A stretch of 64,000 bases of DNA from Apodemus sylvaticus (lineage: Eukaryota; Chordata; Mammalia; Rodentia; Muridae): contig NC_067492.1 of NCBI RefSeq assembly GCF_947179515.1, forward strand, positions 10,859,347 to 10,923,346. The letters run 5' to 3'. Below are positions 1 through 11,084 of the stretch, piece after piece. The stretch's first letter is position 1. The number at the start of each line of letters is the position of its first letter. The notes beneath the pieces are model-generated. The model did not search any database, was not told the origin of the DNA, and saw nothing but the letters and a program-made list of their open reading frames with translations. The translations under genes were made by a program, and so were the position numbers.

Positions 1-1435
1 CTCTCTCTGGTCCTTGACTATGGATGCAAAGTGACTGCCTCTGTGACTCCCGCACGTGATGGACTATAGCGTCAAAATGTGTGCCAAAGAAACCCTCTCC
101 TCCCCTAAATGGCTTCTGTCAGAGGATTTCATCTTGGCAACTAGAAAACTATTTAATACAGATGGAAATCTGCTTTCAGTGTGGACAGGGCTCGGGAAGG
201 TGTGAAGATTCAGCTGTGCTGTGCTGTGGAGAGTTCGGGGGCTCTGGAAGGCAGAGACACAGTCCCAGACTCAGGACACCTGCTCTGATGCCTCAGCTGC
301 AGCTCACGGCAGCCTCTGCCAAGGCAGAATCCAGTATGACATGCTCTGGCAGCGAAGCACCTCCCTGTATGACAGCATCCCCACCCCCCTGAATCACAAC
401 AGAGAACAGAAACACGTGTACCCAAAATGATTCGTATTGAGAACTCCCTGTAATTAAAAACCTCAATGGATGTGTTCATATTAGCCACTTTTAAAACAGG
501 GGACACATCGCAAAAGACCTGCACAAAGAGCCAACCTCCTTTGTAACTTGACAAAGAAGCACCCAGGGGACACCAGAAGGAAACCAAAGTGAAACTTTGG
601 CCTCTGCCATTCTTTCTGAGAGACACCCTTTCACTGGTTCTCTGTGCCACATTGATACGGAAGCCTCAGGTGCCTCTTTCTTCTGGAAGCCTAGAAAATG
701 GCTGAGGAGACTTTGCAACATTGTTCACTGGGCACGTTTGCAGATAGGATCCTTTCTCTCACTGTATCTAGCTTCCCGTATTTCTTTCCGGCTCCTGACC
801 CCCCACTGCTACCTCCAACTCAAGTGTTCCACTTGGAAGGCTGACTGCACTACAACTTAATCACAGCACTCGCCCCTGGCCAGCTCCAGCACAGTGTTCT
901 GAAATCTCAAGGAAAACAGGGTTGCCAGCCACCTGCTGGTTCAAACTCAAAGCTCAGCAATCCTCCTTCCCTGCTCCTTGGCTCTATCTTTATGAGAAAT
1001 GAATTCTCCAGTCACCACCCTGGCACATGCTCAGTACCTGCCCAGTGCTATTCTTCATGCAGTGACATCACCTTCTGGAATGCTGCTTTGACACCTTCAC
1101 TCCTGGACTCTGGAAAGCACTCCTCCTCGTCCCCAGCTTCTCCCTTGCCTACCCTACATACACTCTCGACTCTCCAGCCAGAGGCTGTATCTAAAAATCG
1201 AACAGGATCTTATCAATCACTTAATGGACCCAAAATTCTCAAGTAAAATGTACAAGGCACAGCCAGTACTGTAACAACTCAAGTTGCTTTTTGTTTGTTT
1301 GTTTGATTGATTTTTATAAAACAAAGCATGCAATTACCACTTAGCCTAAGTACTATACTTTTGGACATTCATCTAAGAGAACAAAAGTGACCATACAATG
1401 AAACATCTGGACACAAATGTTCCACCCTGCCTTAC
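1..1435. other. Unique sequence, no gene recognised
   Basis: I see no SINE, LINE, LTR or convincing exon here. The open frames on both strands are short, overlap each other antisense and show no family resemblance. A short TTTG-rich stretch lies near 1288-1310. Confidence 0.5.
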
Positions 1436-1622
1436 TGTGGTGGTTTGAATATGCTTGGCCCAGGGAGTGGCACTATTAAGAGGTGTGGCCTTGTTGATGA
1501 TGATGGATAGTAGATTGGACCTCTGAACCTGTAAGCCAGCCCCAATTAAATAAACGTTGTCCTTTATAAGAGCTGCCTTGGTCATGGTGTCTGTTCATAA
1601 CTGTAAAATCCTAACTAAGACA
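1436..1622 (+). mobile_element. MT-type ERVL-MaLR LTR, internally deleted
   Basis: It begins TGTGGTGGTTTGAATATG and ends CTAACTAAGACA, the TGT...CA edges of rodent MT-type MaLR LTRs. The middle of the LTR is missing: the text jumps from the 'GGTGTGGCCTTGTTG' box to the 'CCTCTGAACCTGTAAGCC' box and the AATTAAATAAA polyadenylation-like region. Subfamily assignment is from memory of the family. Confidence 0.7.
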
Positions 1623-1726
1623 GAAGTTGGCACCAGGGACTGAGGTATGGCTGTGATAGGCCTGACTATGCTTTTGTTTGGAAGAATGTGGATTTGGGGA
1701 CTCTGGATTTGGAAAGCAAGGGTTGC
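1623..1726 (+). mobile_element. MaLR internal fragment after the LTR
   Basis: Directly after the LTR the text reads GAAGTTGGCACCAGGGACTG, which I recognise as the start of MaLR internal sequence (primer-binding-site side). It continues with a purine-rich stretch and contains no coding capacity. It joins abruptly to an LTR in the opposite orientation. Confidence 0.5.
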
Positions 1727-2057
1727 TTTTAATTGGGACTGGCTTTCAGGTTCAGAAGTTCAGTCCATTGTCATCAAGGTGAGAGGATGGCAGCGTCCAG
1801 GCAGACATGGTGCAGGAGGAGTTGAGGGTTCTACATCTTCATTGAAAGGAAGACGGGCAGAGGAGGAAGCCAGGAGCCTGTTTTCAGTCAGCCAGGAGGA
1901 AGATCTCAAAGTCTACCACACAGTAACACACTTCCTCCAACAAGGCCACACCCAGTTCAACAGGCCACACCCACTTCAAATGGGCCATACCCACTCCAAC
2001 AAGGCCACTCCTCCTAATAGTGCCATTCCATGCACCAAGCATGTTGAACCCACCACA
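1727..2057 (-). mobile_element. MT-type MaLR LTR, opposite orientation
   Basis: This is the reverse complement of the same LTR family as 1436-1622. It starts at AATTGGGACTGGCTTTCAGG and ends near CCCACCACA. It lacks the outermost LTR 3' end. Around 1938-2010 a unit of roughly 20 bp containing GGCCACACCCA is repeated about four times, more than in a typical LTR. The two inverted fragments could fold into a long imperfect hairpin. Confidence 0.7.
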
Positions 2058-2321
2058 CTTAAGAAATCTCTGAAGGGTTGGAAATAACCCAGACAACCTT
2101 AAAACTGTGTGACTGTTTGAACAAATAATGGTCCATCTGCACTATGCAATACTCTTCAACAACTCAAAGGAATTTGTAAACTTAGACCAAGAGGACCTTG
2201 GCAGGCAGAATTAATGTTGATAATCAATTGACCTTTAAAATGGAGAACTAAGCCAAGATTTCCCAGATGAGCACAGTTTTACAAGGCAGAATACATGAAG
2301 GGGACCAGCAGAGCCGAGAGG

Positions 2322-2604
2322 ATGAGGAAGTTGGTACAGTGCTTGGCGTAAAAGCCTGCGGACTTGAGCCCCAGCACCCATGGAAAAATCTGAGCATGGT
2401 TATGTGAGCTATAATCCCAGCAGTGGGGAGTCAAAGACAGGAAGATCCCTGTGGCTCACCAGCCAGGCACTGTAGCTGAAATGGTGAGCACCAGGCTCAG
2501 AGAGAGATGCTGTCTGAAAAAAATAGAGAATGACTAAGAAAACACACAAACTTCTGATCTTCACATACTCGGGCACCCTATCTCATCTCTTCTTGCTTTT
2601 ACTA
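2322..2604 (+). mobile_element. B4-family SINE (B4A-like)
   Basis: The 5' ID-like part (GTGCTTGGCGTAAAAGCC, then GAGCCCCAGCACCCATGG) is followed by a B1-like part (ATAATCCCAGCAGTGGGGAG, then GGCTCACCAGCCAGGC). This is the ID-B1 composite structure of B4. The A/C-rich tail runs into the microsatellite that follows. The copy is diverged. Confidence 0.7.
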
Positions 2605-2791
2605 ACACATACATACATACACACACACTCACTCACACACACACACACATACACACACACACAAACACACTCACACACACACACATACACACACATACAC
2701 ACACACACTCACACACATACATACACAAACACATACACACACACTCACATACACACACACACACACACACACATACTCATGTACACTCATG
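2604..2791. repeat. (CA)n / (CATA)n microsatellite
   Basis: About 190 bp of CA repeats interrupted by CATA and CTCA units. It sits at the 3' tail of the B4 SINE, a common origin for rodent CA tracts. It creates spurious Thr/His-rich open frames. Confidence 0.95.
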
Positions 2792-4237
2792 CATAAGAGG
2801 CGGGGTAGACACGCTGAGAGGAGACATGGCAAAGAAAAAACTGGCAGAGAGATGTGACTGATGTGGCTTTAAGATAAAGGAAGGCAGTGTGAGCCAGATG
2901 CCAGAAGTGTAAGGTAGTATGTTTCCTTCAAGAGACTCCAGAAAGGAAGATGGGCACCAGGAGTTTTGGGCCAGTAAATTTGCAGCAAATTCAGCAGCAG
3001 GAGGAATCGAATACGGGAGCTAAAACAGCTCTCCCCTGAAAATGCCATGCAGGCTTGAGTGACATGAATACCCCTCAACTCTCTCGTCCTAATAGACACA
3101 CCATCACCCGTTGTCTTTCCAAATAACTCATGAATCTGCAAGCGCGGGATGAAGGTGAAAGATCGCACAGATTGCAAGGTAGGGCCTGCAGAATAATGGG
3201 GGAAACGTCCTCATTTTGTATACACTGCTTTTGTGAAAGATAACTATTTATACCCGAAACACAGGTATCAAAATTGGCATATGGCCATCAGATCGAGAGC
3301 ACAGCTAGGGCAGTCTGGTTCCTCACTGAAATGCCACACGCTATAGACTTCAGTAACATCATGACCTTAGCCATATTCTCGTGTCAGTTTTCATCTTATC
3401 TGGATACACTGGGCAATTTAAGTAGATTTCATTTGTCTCCAGCACTTGCTGCTCCATGCCAAAATGGAAGGATGTTTTCAGTGCTAGGGCAGATAATCCT
3501 AATGTGTCCTTGATGCCCTGTGTATTCTCCTGTACCCTCCAGCACACCACTTCCATGCTGAGCCCAAGTTAATTATCTTGCCTTCCTCAGTTTAGATGTG
3601 GTTGCTAAAGATGATTGCATCCATGGCCTGTGACTGGTGAATCTCAAGACGAGTGTCTCTTAAAAGGGTGCATATCCTGGCCCACGGGACCTAGTTATTC
3701 GTAGACCCGAGGAGGACCCAAGCCTGTAAAAGAGAAATGGGCGGGGGGGGGGGGGGGAGGGGAGAAGGGAGCGAGACCAAGCATCAGGAGTTCATGTCAA
3801 GGTCTGTTTATCAATGGGAAGAAGGCCTAGTTTTAAGCCCACCGTAAGGAGAGATAAGGAGGGGCTGCAGGAGAGTGGTTTAGGGCACAGAAGAAAGGGA
3901 GGACATCTGGTGCGGATGCTGGCGACAGGCTGACAGAGGCTGGAGGCATCTTATGGCTTTTCTGGAATGCTGGTTCTTCTCTAACAACCTCAGGTGTTTA
4001 TCTAAGATAAGGACCAGTTAGTTCCCACAATCATCCTTGTAAAAGAGGCTTCTAACAAGGGGTCAGCAAAAAAGGATTCTCAAGGTGGGGGCTGTTGAGG
4101 GCCTGGTTTCCCGCCATTTGGTCTCCTACAGGTGTACTAGGCTAGGCCTTCTCCACAGAGCTCGAGACTCAACGATCACACGCCTGTTTTTGTCTGTGTG
4201 TGTGAATCCCTTGACCAAAATTCCCTTATTACCTCGG
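2792..4237. other. Mostly unique DNA, no gene recognised
   Basis: Apart from the G-run near 3743 I recognise no element and no exon. The 3780-4230 part, with a purine-rich tract and a short TG run, could be an unrecognised old repeat. Confidence 0.4.
3741..3774 (+). repeat. G-run, G-quadruplex-prone
   Basis: GGGC is followed by an unbroken run of about 15 G, then AGGGGAGAAGGGA. Four or more G-tracts within 35 bp satisfy the usual G-quadruplex pattern on the + strand. Confidence 0.8.
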
Positions 4238-4625
4238 TTTAATTCCTGTTGCTGTAATAAAGCACTTGGACCAGAAACAACTCAGGAAACAAAGGGTTTC
4301 TTTTCACTCATGATTTCAGGTTATAGTCTGTCACCGAAGCGGGATCAGGGATCGCGAGACAGTTGGTCACATCAAATCCACAGTCAAGAGTGGAAATAAA
4401 CAAATGCATGCATGCTTGCTTGCTTGCTTGCTTGCTTCTGTTCAACCTGATTTCTCTACTCTGATTCTGGGGCTCCAGCCCTAGGGACTGGTGCTGCCTG
4501 TGGAGGCCTGGATCTTCCCACCCCAATTAAGACAGCATCTACAGACGTGCCCACAGACCAACTCTGCAGATAATCCCTGACTGAAGCTATGTCCATGCAA
4601 TTCCACGTTGTATCAGGTTAGCAAT
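4238..4625 (-). mobile_element. Family B LTR-like repeat
   Basis: Landmarks run in reverse orientation: TTGCTGTAATAAAGCAC edge, AGGGTTTCTTTTCACTC, GTGCCCACAGACCAACTCTG and a degenerate TTGTATCAGGTTAG edge. The middle is diverged and interrupted by a GCTT repeat. It matches the other family B copies in this window in landmark order. Confidence 0.55.
4402..4438. repeat. (GCAT)n/(GCTT)n tetranucleotide
   Basis: Two GCAT units followed by about six GCTT units, lying inside the LTR-like repeat. Confidence 0.9.
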
Positions 4626-5447
4626 TAAAGCTAGTCATCCCAATGACCCACTTTTCCAACATCCAGGAATGTGCTCCTATTACATAACTAATTCCCCGAG
4701 GTACCCTTGCAGCTGCTTTGTTTGCTTCTGGCACTAGGCTTTCACTCTGACCCTCTAATTCTCTCAATTCCTCTTTGACTGCCTCTGCTGCCTTTGGCTC
4801 AATTCCCTTGCTGCCTCTATTGAAGTCCAGGCTTTAGTGTGGGGGTGGAGGGGATCAAAAGTCAGCTCCTGAGCTATCCAGCACACAACTGTGATAAGCA
4901 CTTCTGTGTGACTCATCTCAGGTATTGTTACTGGTAACATGATGAACATAACATGTTATTCTCACTTTTAGGAGCAGTGGTTGATGCTAAGAGATATCAA
5001 ATTGTTTTTTCTGAGGCTAGACGGAAAGATAGAAATTGGATTCTAAAGCTTTGGTCTGGCTCCCACCAGAGTCCAAGTATTTAGTTAGAAACCTGTTTAC
5101 TATCCTTCAGACAGCGTGCATGCATCAGACCAGGTAGAAGAAGGACTTCAGGGTAGGACCCTGGGTTTCCAGGGATGCATGCAGGGTGGGCCTTGGAGTG
5201 GAGACTACCTTATCCAGGCCTTGCAGTGTCTACTGCATTTCAGCTTTGGTGAGAAGCCCCACCTTTACCAGGCCCCTGCTGTAGGCTTTAGACCCCTGCA
5301 CATGCCAAGGACTCCACCAAAAGATTTCTGTAGCTTTGCCTTAGGAAGACACTGACACAGAGGTGAGCACACCAAGTCACCCAAGTGGTGATAGGAGCTG
5401 GGAAGATGGCTGAGGCTTAAGAGTGCTTGGTTCTCGTTCTGGTTTGT
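4626..5447. other. Unique sequence, no gene recognised
   Basis: No repeat family or exon recognised. GCATGCATC-type alternating purine-pyrimidine words occur at 5117 and 5174 but are too short to call. Confidence 0.4.
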
Positions 5448-5824
5448 TTGTATTGTAACTTGACACAACCTACCATCTCTGGGGAGGAGGGCACCTCAAC
5501 TGAAGAATCGCCTTGATCAGAATGGGTTGTGGTCCTGTCTGTTAGAGAGTGTTTTGATTGATGGTTAATATGGGAGGGCTCCACCCACTGTGGGCCGCAC
5601 TAGGCCTAAGTAGGTGGTCCTGGGCTGTAGAAGAAAGCTGAGCATGTGCTAGCAAGAAGGCTCCTAAGTAGCATTCCTCAGTACTTTCCGCTTCATTTCT
5701 TCTTGTGTTCCCACCCAGCTGCCCTCAATGATGGACCTCGAAGTCTGCGAGAAAAGAAAGCATTTCTTCTCCAAGTTGCTTCATGTCAGAATATTTTATT
5801 CTAGCTATAGAAAGGAAACTAGAA
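5448..5824 (+). mobile_element. Family B LTR-like repeat
   Basis: The near-complete landmark series runs forward: TTGTAACTTGACACAACC edge, TGGGAGGGCTCCACCCACTG, GGTGGTCCTGGGCTGTAGAA and TCTTCTCCAAGTTGCTTCAT, ending GAAAGGAAACTAGAACC. This is one of the best-preserved copies in the window. Confidence 0.65.
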
Positions 5825-5825
5825 C

Positions 5826-6000
5826 CTGCTCTTTCGGAGGGCCAGAGTTCGGTTCCACCATCCACTTCAGGCGCCTCACAGCTATGGATCTCTCTAGGGG
5901 ATGTTCCAGCCTCTGCAGGCACCCTCTCACAAGTACACACATACAGAGACACACACACACTCACACACACACATACACACAAATAAAAATATAAAATCTA
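5826..6000 (+). mobile_element. B3-type SINE, 3' part
   Basis: It begins TGCTCTTTCGGAGGGCCAGAG (B2/B3 internal box), continues with GTTCGGTTCCACCATCC, and ends in a CA-rich tail followed by AAATAAAAATATAAAATC. The 5' tRNA-related start is missing, so it is truncated. Confidence 0.6.
5933..5990. repeat. (CA)n microsatellite
   Basis: CA repeat with TC and TA interruptions in the B3 3' tail. Confidence 0.9.
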
Positions 6001-7774
6001 CAAAATTTCCAAAGTTGTAATAATGATATCAGTTAAACAAAGAAACCATTAAGAGGTGTGGACTGTAGTAAAAACACTGGCCTCCTTGCATAGGGTGCGT
6101 GTTCCGTGCTCCCTGTCACCCGTTTCCTTCACAGCTCCGTCGTCATCTGTTTCCTTCATCCCTGGGAGAAAGGCTAAACAAGGCTAAAGCCGAGGTCTGG
6201 TCAGCGTCGTGCCACGAGTGAGAGATGCATGCACGCGCCTGTGTTTGGTCAGAGTGAGAGATGTGCTCTGGAGACCAGGCTGGCAGATGGGAGGTGCCAG
6301 GGAGGTGTTGACTTTCTCTGGGCTCAGGTTCGTCGTTTGCTAATGGTCACATGACTGTCACCCTCCCTGGGACCTTTATATACTGAGATAAGATGTTCTA
6401 ACACCTAACACTATTGGTTTGAAAATATGTTCCTGTAGCAAAGGCTTGTGTGACTCCAGCCCCTTTAATGCTTCCAAGATCGCACATGACTGGAAGGAAG
6501 AAGGTTCCCTCCATCATTTCCACCGAGTTATTCTTACAAAAACCTAAATAGCAGAAATTAGTATATGTCCCCAAGGAAAGAACAATATTTCCTAATTTCC
6601 CTCAGACTGAAGAATGTTCACACGTGCCCATTTGCTGGCCAATGAGATTGGACCAGAAGCGACAGGTATCACTTCCCAATTATACATCCTGAGGGGACGG
6701 AGTCAGCCTCTTCTGAGGCTTCGCACTGAAATGTGGCAAAGGGCCAACAGCAGAGGCAGCAGTCTGAGGAGGTCAGTGAAACCTGGAGAGCCAGGCCATC
6801 ATGGCAGAGCCTCCTAGCCAACTCTCTGACAGAACTGCTCTCTGCAGTCCTCTCTGCATCTTCTCTCTGAGGTGCAGCTCCAGGAAGTCCCCACTGCAGC
6901 CAGGACTAGTTTGCATGAACTGGCACACAAGAGAGAACCAGCCAGGTCTCTCCACTGAAGCCACTGAGACTGGGATCTTCGCTTGGAAGTCTTAATCTCC
7001 ATGTGAGCTAACGTGAAGAGGGAAATCCACAGAGTACAAGGCATCAAAAGAATATGTTCTAGGGTGCATCATAAGCCAAGTCTTCCTGCCAGACCACAGA
7101 TGGTTTAGCTTTAGCTTGACTTTGAACCCCTGACAGGAGAGAAGGTGAGAACGGACACAGAAGAATCAGTGGGAGCTGGGTCACATAGGGTGTGCCCTAC
7201 TACGTCATCAAAAATGAACTTGAACCTGGAGTGGCAAGTGGCGATGGTCCGGGAAGAGTTCTACAGAGGGGTGGCGTGACTAGCCTTGAGCCTCAGATAT
7301 GTCCTTCCCCGTCGGCTGGACTAGAGCTTGCAAAGGGTCCAGAGAGGAAAGTGGCTGAGATACAGGGTGAAGCTAGGGATGCAGGAAGCACAAATGTTCT
7401 AGGAGACCCATAGAGGACCGGCCTGTAAGGTGTCATACCATCTGGTAGGTGGGAGGAGGAAACTGCAGAGTGGAACCAAATCACCCAGGCCCATGTCTGA
7501 CGAAGGCAGGGTAGGAGTGGCCACTGCTGAGCCTAAGCATGACACGTACCCTGGGGGAAGATGGAGATTCAAGACCGGGCTGAGGGTGGCGGTTGATGAG
7601 TATTAGTTTTGTGGTCCTAAGATTAATTTTGTAGTGATAGATCTGCATTTGCTTGTGAAACATTGACTGTGATGGGCCAACAATAAGGAAACAAACAAAG
7701 AACACAACCACAACCACAACCAAATGAAAGAGCAACACAGATACTCAGTTATGTCATAGAAGAACTTCCATTCT
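6001..7774. other. Unique sequence, no gene recognised
   Basis: I see no recognisable interspersed repeat. Several frames of 60-80 codons overlap antisense at 6614-7047, which is what random G+C-moderate sequence gives, so no CDS is called. Confidence 0.45.
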
Positions 7775-7820
7775 CTGTGTGTATGTGTGTGTGTGAAAGG
7801 GGGGTGGTGAGGGGAGAAAG

Positions 7821-7821
<1 letters not shown>

Positions 7822-7868
<47 letters not shown>
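7822..7868 (+). repeat. (GA)n microsatellite
   Basis: About 22 GA units, preceded by a TG-rich stretch (7777-7795). It lies at the tail of the B4 element that follows on the minus strand. Confidence 0.95.
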
Positions 7869-7869
<1 letters not shown>

Positions 7870-8189
7870 ACATGTCCATGCTCATGCAGGTGCATGTACA
7901 TCCGTGTGTGGGCAAGCATATATGGAGACCAGAGGACAACCCTGGAATTCTGACCTGAAGCAGCGTCCATCTTCTTTGAGGCCAAAGAGCCTCAGTAAGA
8001 GCTGGGATCCACTGATTCCACAAGGCTGGCTGGCCTGGGAGCCTCACAGATTCACCTGCCCGCACCTCCCATCATATAACTACAAGCTCATGCTTGCACC
8101 CAGCTTCTAACGGGTGCCTGGGGCCGAACCCAGAGCCTTGTGAGTGAATGACTGGGGGTGCTTTACTGACTGAGGTGTCTCCCCAGTCT
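7870..8189 (-). mobile_element. B4-family SINE (B4A-like)
   Basis: Read on the minus strand it starts with the ID-like head (at the right end, TGAGGTGTCTCCCCAGTC on the plus strand) and ends with the B4 tail, seen here as GGAGACCAGAGGACAACCC. The central CTGGCTGGCCTGGGAGCC box is the B1-like part. It is close to full length. Confidence 0.7.
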
Positions 8190-8905
8190 AGATCAGCATT
8201 TGTAGATCCACGGGAATTGGTTTCCATTCGGGTTTCCTAATAACTCAGAATATGAGGGAGGGACAAAGGCAGACGTCCTCTGGCTGCCACCACCTTTATG
8301 GGCAGTCGGGCTGCCTTTGGACTGCGCAGGATTCAACAGACTGCATAACATGTCTCCTGTAGCTCTTGCGGCTGCACAGCACATCTGCAGGAGCAGCTCC
8401 CGTCAAGCATTGCGTGCGTCTACCTTCGTTTTCCTGCCGCCCTCAAGGTACCCAACACGGTGCTGGGTTCTCAGTAGGTGCTGAGCATGAATAATAAGGA
8501 GTCCAATCAGAAGTCCATGTTCAATAAACCGCTACCCATCTATGCTTTAAATTCTAGCTCTTTAGAAGCTACGGGCCAAAAATACACCAGCTGCAAACCC
8601 ATGCATCACTACACCCAGTAGGGTTAAGGAGAGTCTGTGTGATCATAAACTAAACAGGCGAGGAGCGGGCTGAAGCATTCATTATTTAAAATGAGAAGCA
8701 AGACCTGCAGGGACTGAGGCCAGCCTGAGTCACCTCCAGTCGGGCCCTTGTAGTGTCCCTCCCAAATGCCTCAGGAACCTAGAAAGCAGACATTACAACC
8801 GTGTGCCAGTGATTTTTCTATGCCGCAGGAAGCAGCGTGAGGCATGCAGCTTGCTTAATTCAACGACAGATTAAAGCCATCAATAAACTCCTGGATTGCT
8901 CTAGG
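8190..8905. other. Unique sequence with a possible MIR end
   Basis: No gene. At 8448-8500 the order ACACGGTGCTGGG, then TCAGTAGGTGCTGAGCATGA, resembles the conserved 3' part of a MIR SINE. The match is too short to call it firmly. Confidence 0.35.
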
Positions 8906-8916
8906 AAAAAAAAAAA

Positions 8917-9476
8917 GACCTGGCAATGCCTCTAAAGGTTAAAAATAGAGTTACCATAAAACCTAGCAATTCTCCTCCCAGGTGGATAACAGAGAGAAAC
9001 CAGAATGAGTCAATAGGAGGCTGATGGGCAAACTTTTATAGCAGGGGTGCTTCAGAAAAGCCAAGCAGGAGAGATAAATCTGTCTGTCAATCAGTGAACA
9101 CAGAAACAAATGTGGTATATCCATACAGTGGAATATTACTTGACAAGGCAAAGGAATGAGGTACAGTTAGTGGCTACGGCAGAGATGCATTTTTAAAACA
9201 TCATGCAGGGTGAAAGAAGGCAGCTCCTCTTTTCTGTGATTCTGTTAACAGGAGATGCTGAGAAAAGACAAGGCCAGAACAATATGGGAAAGGTTTTGGG
9301 AGGGTGTGGATATGATGGAAGAAATGGGGCGTGACTGAAAGACAAAGGATTTCTTTGGGGCTGATGAGAACATTCTGAGATTGATGGTGGTGATGGGTTC
9401 ATAGCTATGAATACACTGCAAACCATGAAATTGAACATTTTTAAATGAATGAATTATATGGGATATGAATTATAGC
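8917..9476 (+). mobile_element. Ancient L1M 3' end
   Basis: The text follows the end of L1 ORF2 and the 3' UTR of old eutherian L1 elements. It has ACCTAGCAATTCTCCTCCC, TGTGGTATATCCATACAGTG and GGAATATTACTTGAC, then GGGCGTGACTGAAAG, TTTCTTTGGGGCTGATGAG and a terminal TGAATTATAGCCCAG. It is far more diverged than the murine L1 copies elsewhere in the window and has no open frame. Confidence 0.75.
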
Positions 9477-9509
9477 CCAGAAATAGCTGACTCATGAAAA
9501 TATAATTCT

Positions 9510-9558
9510 ATCTCTTCTTAGCCTTTTGGCTGAGATGAAGTTTTGGTTCTTTTATTTT
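9510..9558 (+). pseudogene. Truncated U2 snRNA pseudogene
   Basis: The stretch ATCTCTTCTTAGCCTTTTGG followed by CTGAGATGAAG matches the first 31 nucleotides of U2 snRNA at 26 of 31 positions by my hand alignment to the remembered U2 5' end. This includes the invariant GCCTTTTGGCT block. After about 45 nucleotides it degenerates into T-rich sequence. The branch-recognition region, Sm site and 3' stem-loops are absent, so it cannot encode a working U2. It starts 34 bp after the L1M 3' end. Confidence 0.6.
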
Positions 9559-9590
9559 TTTGTTTTGTTTTTTGTTTTTCCTTTAAAAAA
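9556..9590. repeat. T-rich tract
   Basis: A run of T with G and C interruptions following the U2 fragment, ending in TTTAAAAAAC. Confidence 0.8.
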
Positions 9591-10933
9591 CAAGATCTAG
9601 GCCATCTTTAGACAGAGGTGGTTATAAAATCCCATGGGACAGTTCCTACAACAAGTGCACTGATGTCATACGGATGATTTCAACTCAAGGAATGTTGGTT
9701 TCCTCACCTGGAGGACCAGATGCAGCTGTTGGAGGCTGCCCTGTCCCCCAGGATTCACAAAACCTGTTTCCTTCTGTTCCTCTGGCTCCTGGAATGTGCT
9801 CTCACACACAGCACCTCCCCAACATCAGGTAAATCAGAAGTTCAAGACTGTACCTGAAGAGACAGTTCTCCAGACATTATCAATATCCTCATGAATGACA
9901 TAGAGCAAGCTAGGTATGACACACAGTGTCCTCCTGGGAAAGAAGCCTCTTTCACTTCCTCAGACAAACCTTCCACTCCTGAACAGTGGCCCTGGCATCA
10001 CTTCTCATACAAACACTGTACACAGAGCCCCTTGTGTCTTAAACTTGGCACTGAGGGAGACCAACCCAAGGCAAAATCATCAGTGTGCATGTTCTCCTGA
10101 GATCCATGGACAGATATCACTCATGGGATGTTTCAATACCGTGCCTGACCCCTGACTGTCGATTCTGTGGCCATTACTATTTCTATGGCCATTATTGAAC
10201 TGCCTTGAATTTTTGACTCAGGTCTTGGTCCATCTGGAGGCCTGACTCAGCCTCACGGCACTTCTTATCACTGGGTTCCCTATCCCACTACTAAGAACCT
10301 AGCTAATTATTTTTCCCCAGCTGATTCATGGTTTTCAAAGACTCTATCTGGCAAACTGCATGGCTTGAGTAATAATTCATTTGCTCCCTCATGTTTTATT
10401 AATCAAAGGCCCAGAACTGCCAATCAGAGCTTCGCGTCAGAGTAAAACGACTGAGGTTGTCAGGCAGAGCTAATACCATTCAATCAAGAGCAAAGAACCT
10501 TGGTGTTTTTGTTAGTTTGAGAGGCTTTATCACTTGTAAAAGTATGATTAGATTAGGTTTGCTGAAATCTTTTAAATGGCTCCCTCACCGATCTCCACTG
10601 CTACAATGTCTCTTAAGACCCAGGAACCCCATGTTGGCAATCACTGATCTAATAAAATTCATTAAGAAATATATCTGTTTTCTTATAAAAGTTGGAGCAA
10701 TAAAAGCTTTATCATATTTGGCAATAACCTTTCTTTGTATTATGAGAAAAATAAAGGATAAATGGCTGTTTAGTAATGTAGTTCTTATTTTATCTTTTAC
10801 ATTGACCTTTTTACAGCAAAACAGTGTCATATCTAAGTGTGGCTGGATTACACAAAGAGGCTGAACCAGTTCAGGCTCCTCACTGTAGCACTGAGAGATT
10901 ATAGTCTGTGAGGGAAACATAATATGAGAGATG
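9591..10933. other. Unique sequence, no gene recognised
   Basis: The 135-codon frame at 10457-10864 is A+T-rich, dominated by I, L, F and K, lacks any domain and is opposed by a 111-codon antisense frame. I regard it as chance. Confidence 0.45.
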
Positions 10934-11041
10934 GATAATAGACAGATGGACGGATGGACAGACAGACAGAAAGATAGGTGGGTGTGAGGTTGGGTAGGAA
11001 GGAGGGTGGATGGATGGGTGGGTGGTGGGTGATGGACGGAC

Positions 11042-11075
<34 letters not shown>

Positions 11076-11084
11076 ATGGATGGA
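10934..11084 (+). repeat. (GGAT)n/(GGAC)n tetranucleotide array
   Basis: About 150 bp of GGAT, GGAC, GACA and GGTG units. The right end (11053-11083) is nearly pure GGAT and the left part is degenerate. Confidence 0.95.

Noticed and set aside
10457..10864. 135-codon frame, the longest plus-strand one without a repeat
   Set aside because: Biased A+T-rich composition, no domain, overlapping antisense frame, no splice or promoter context. I judge it chance.
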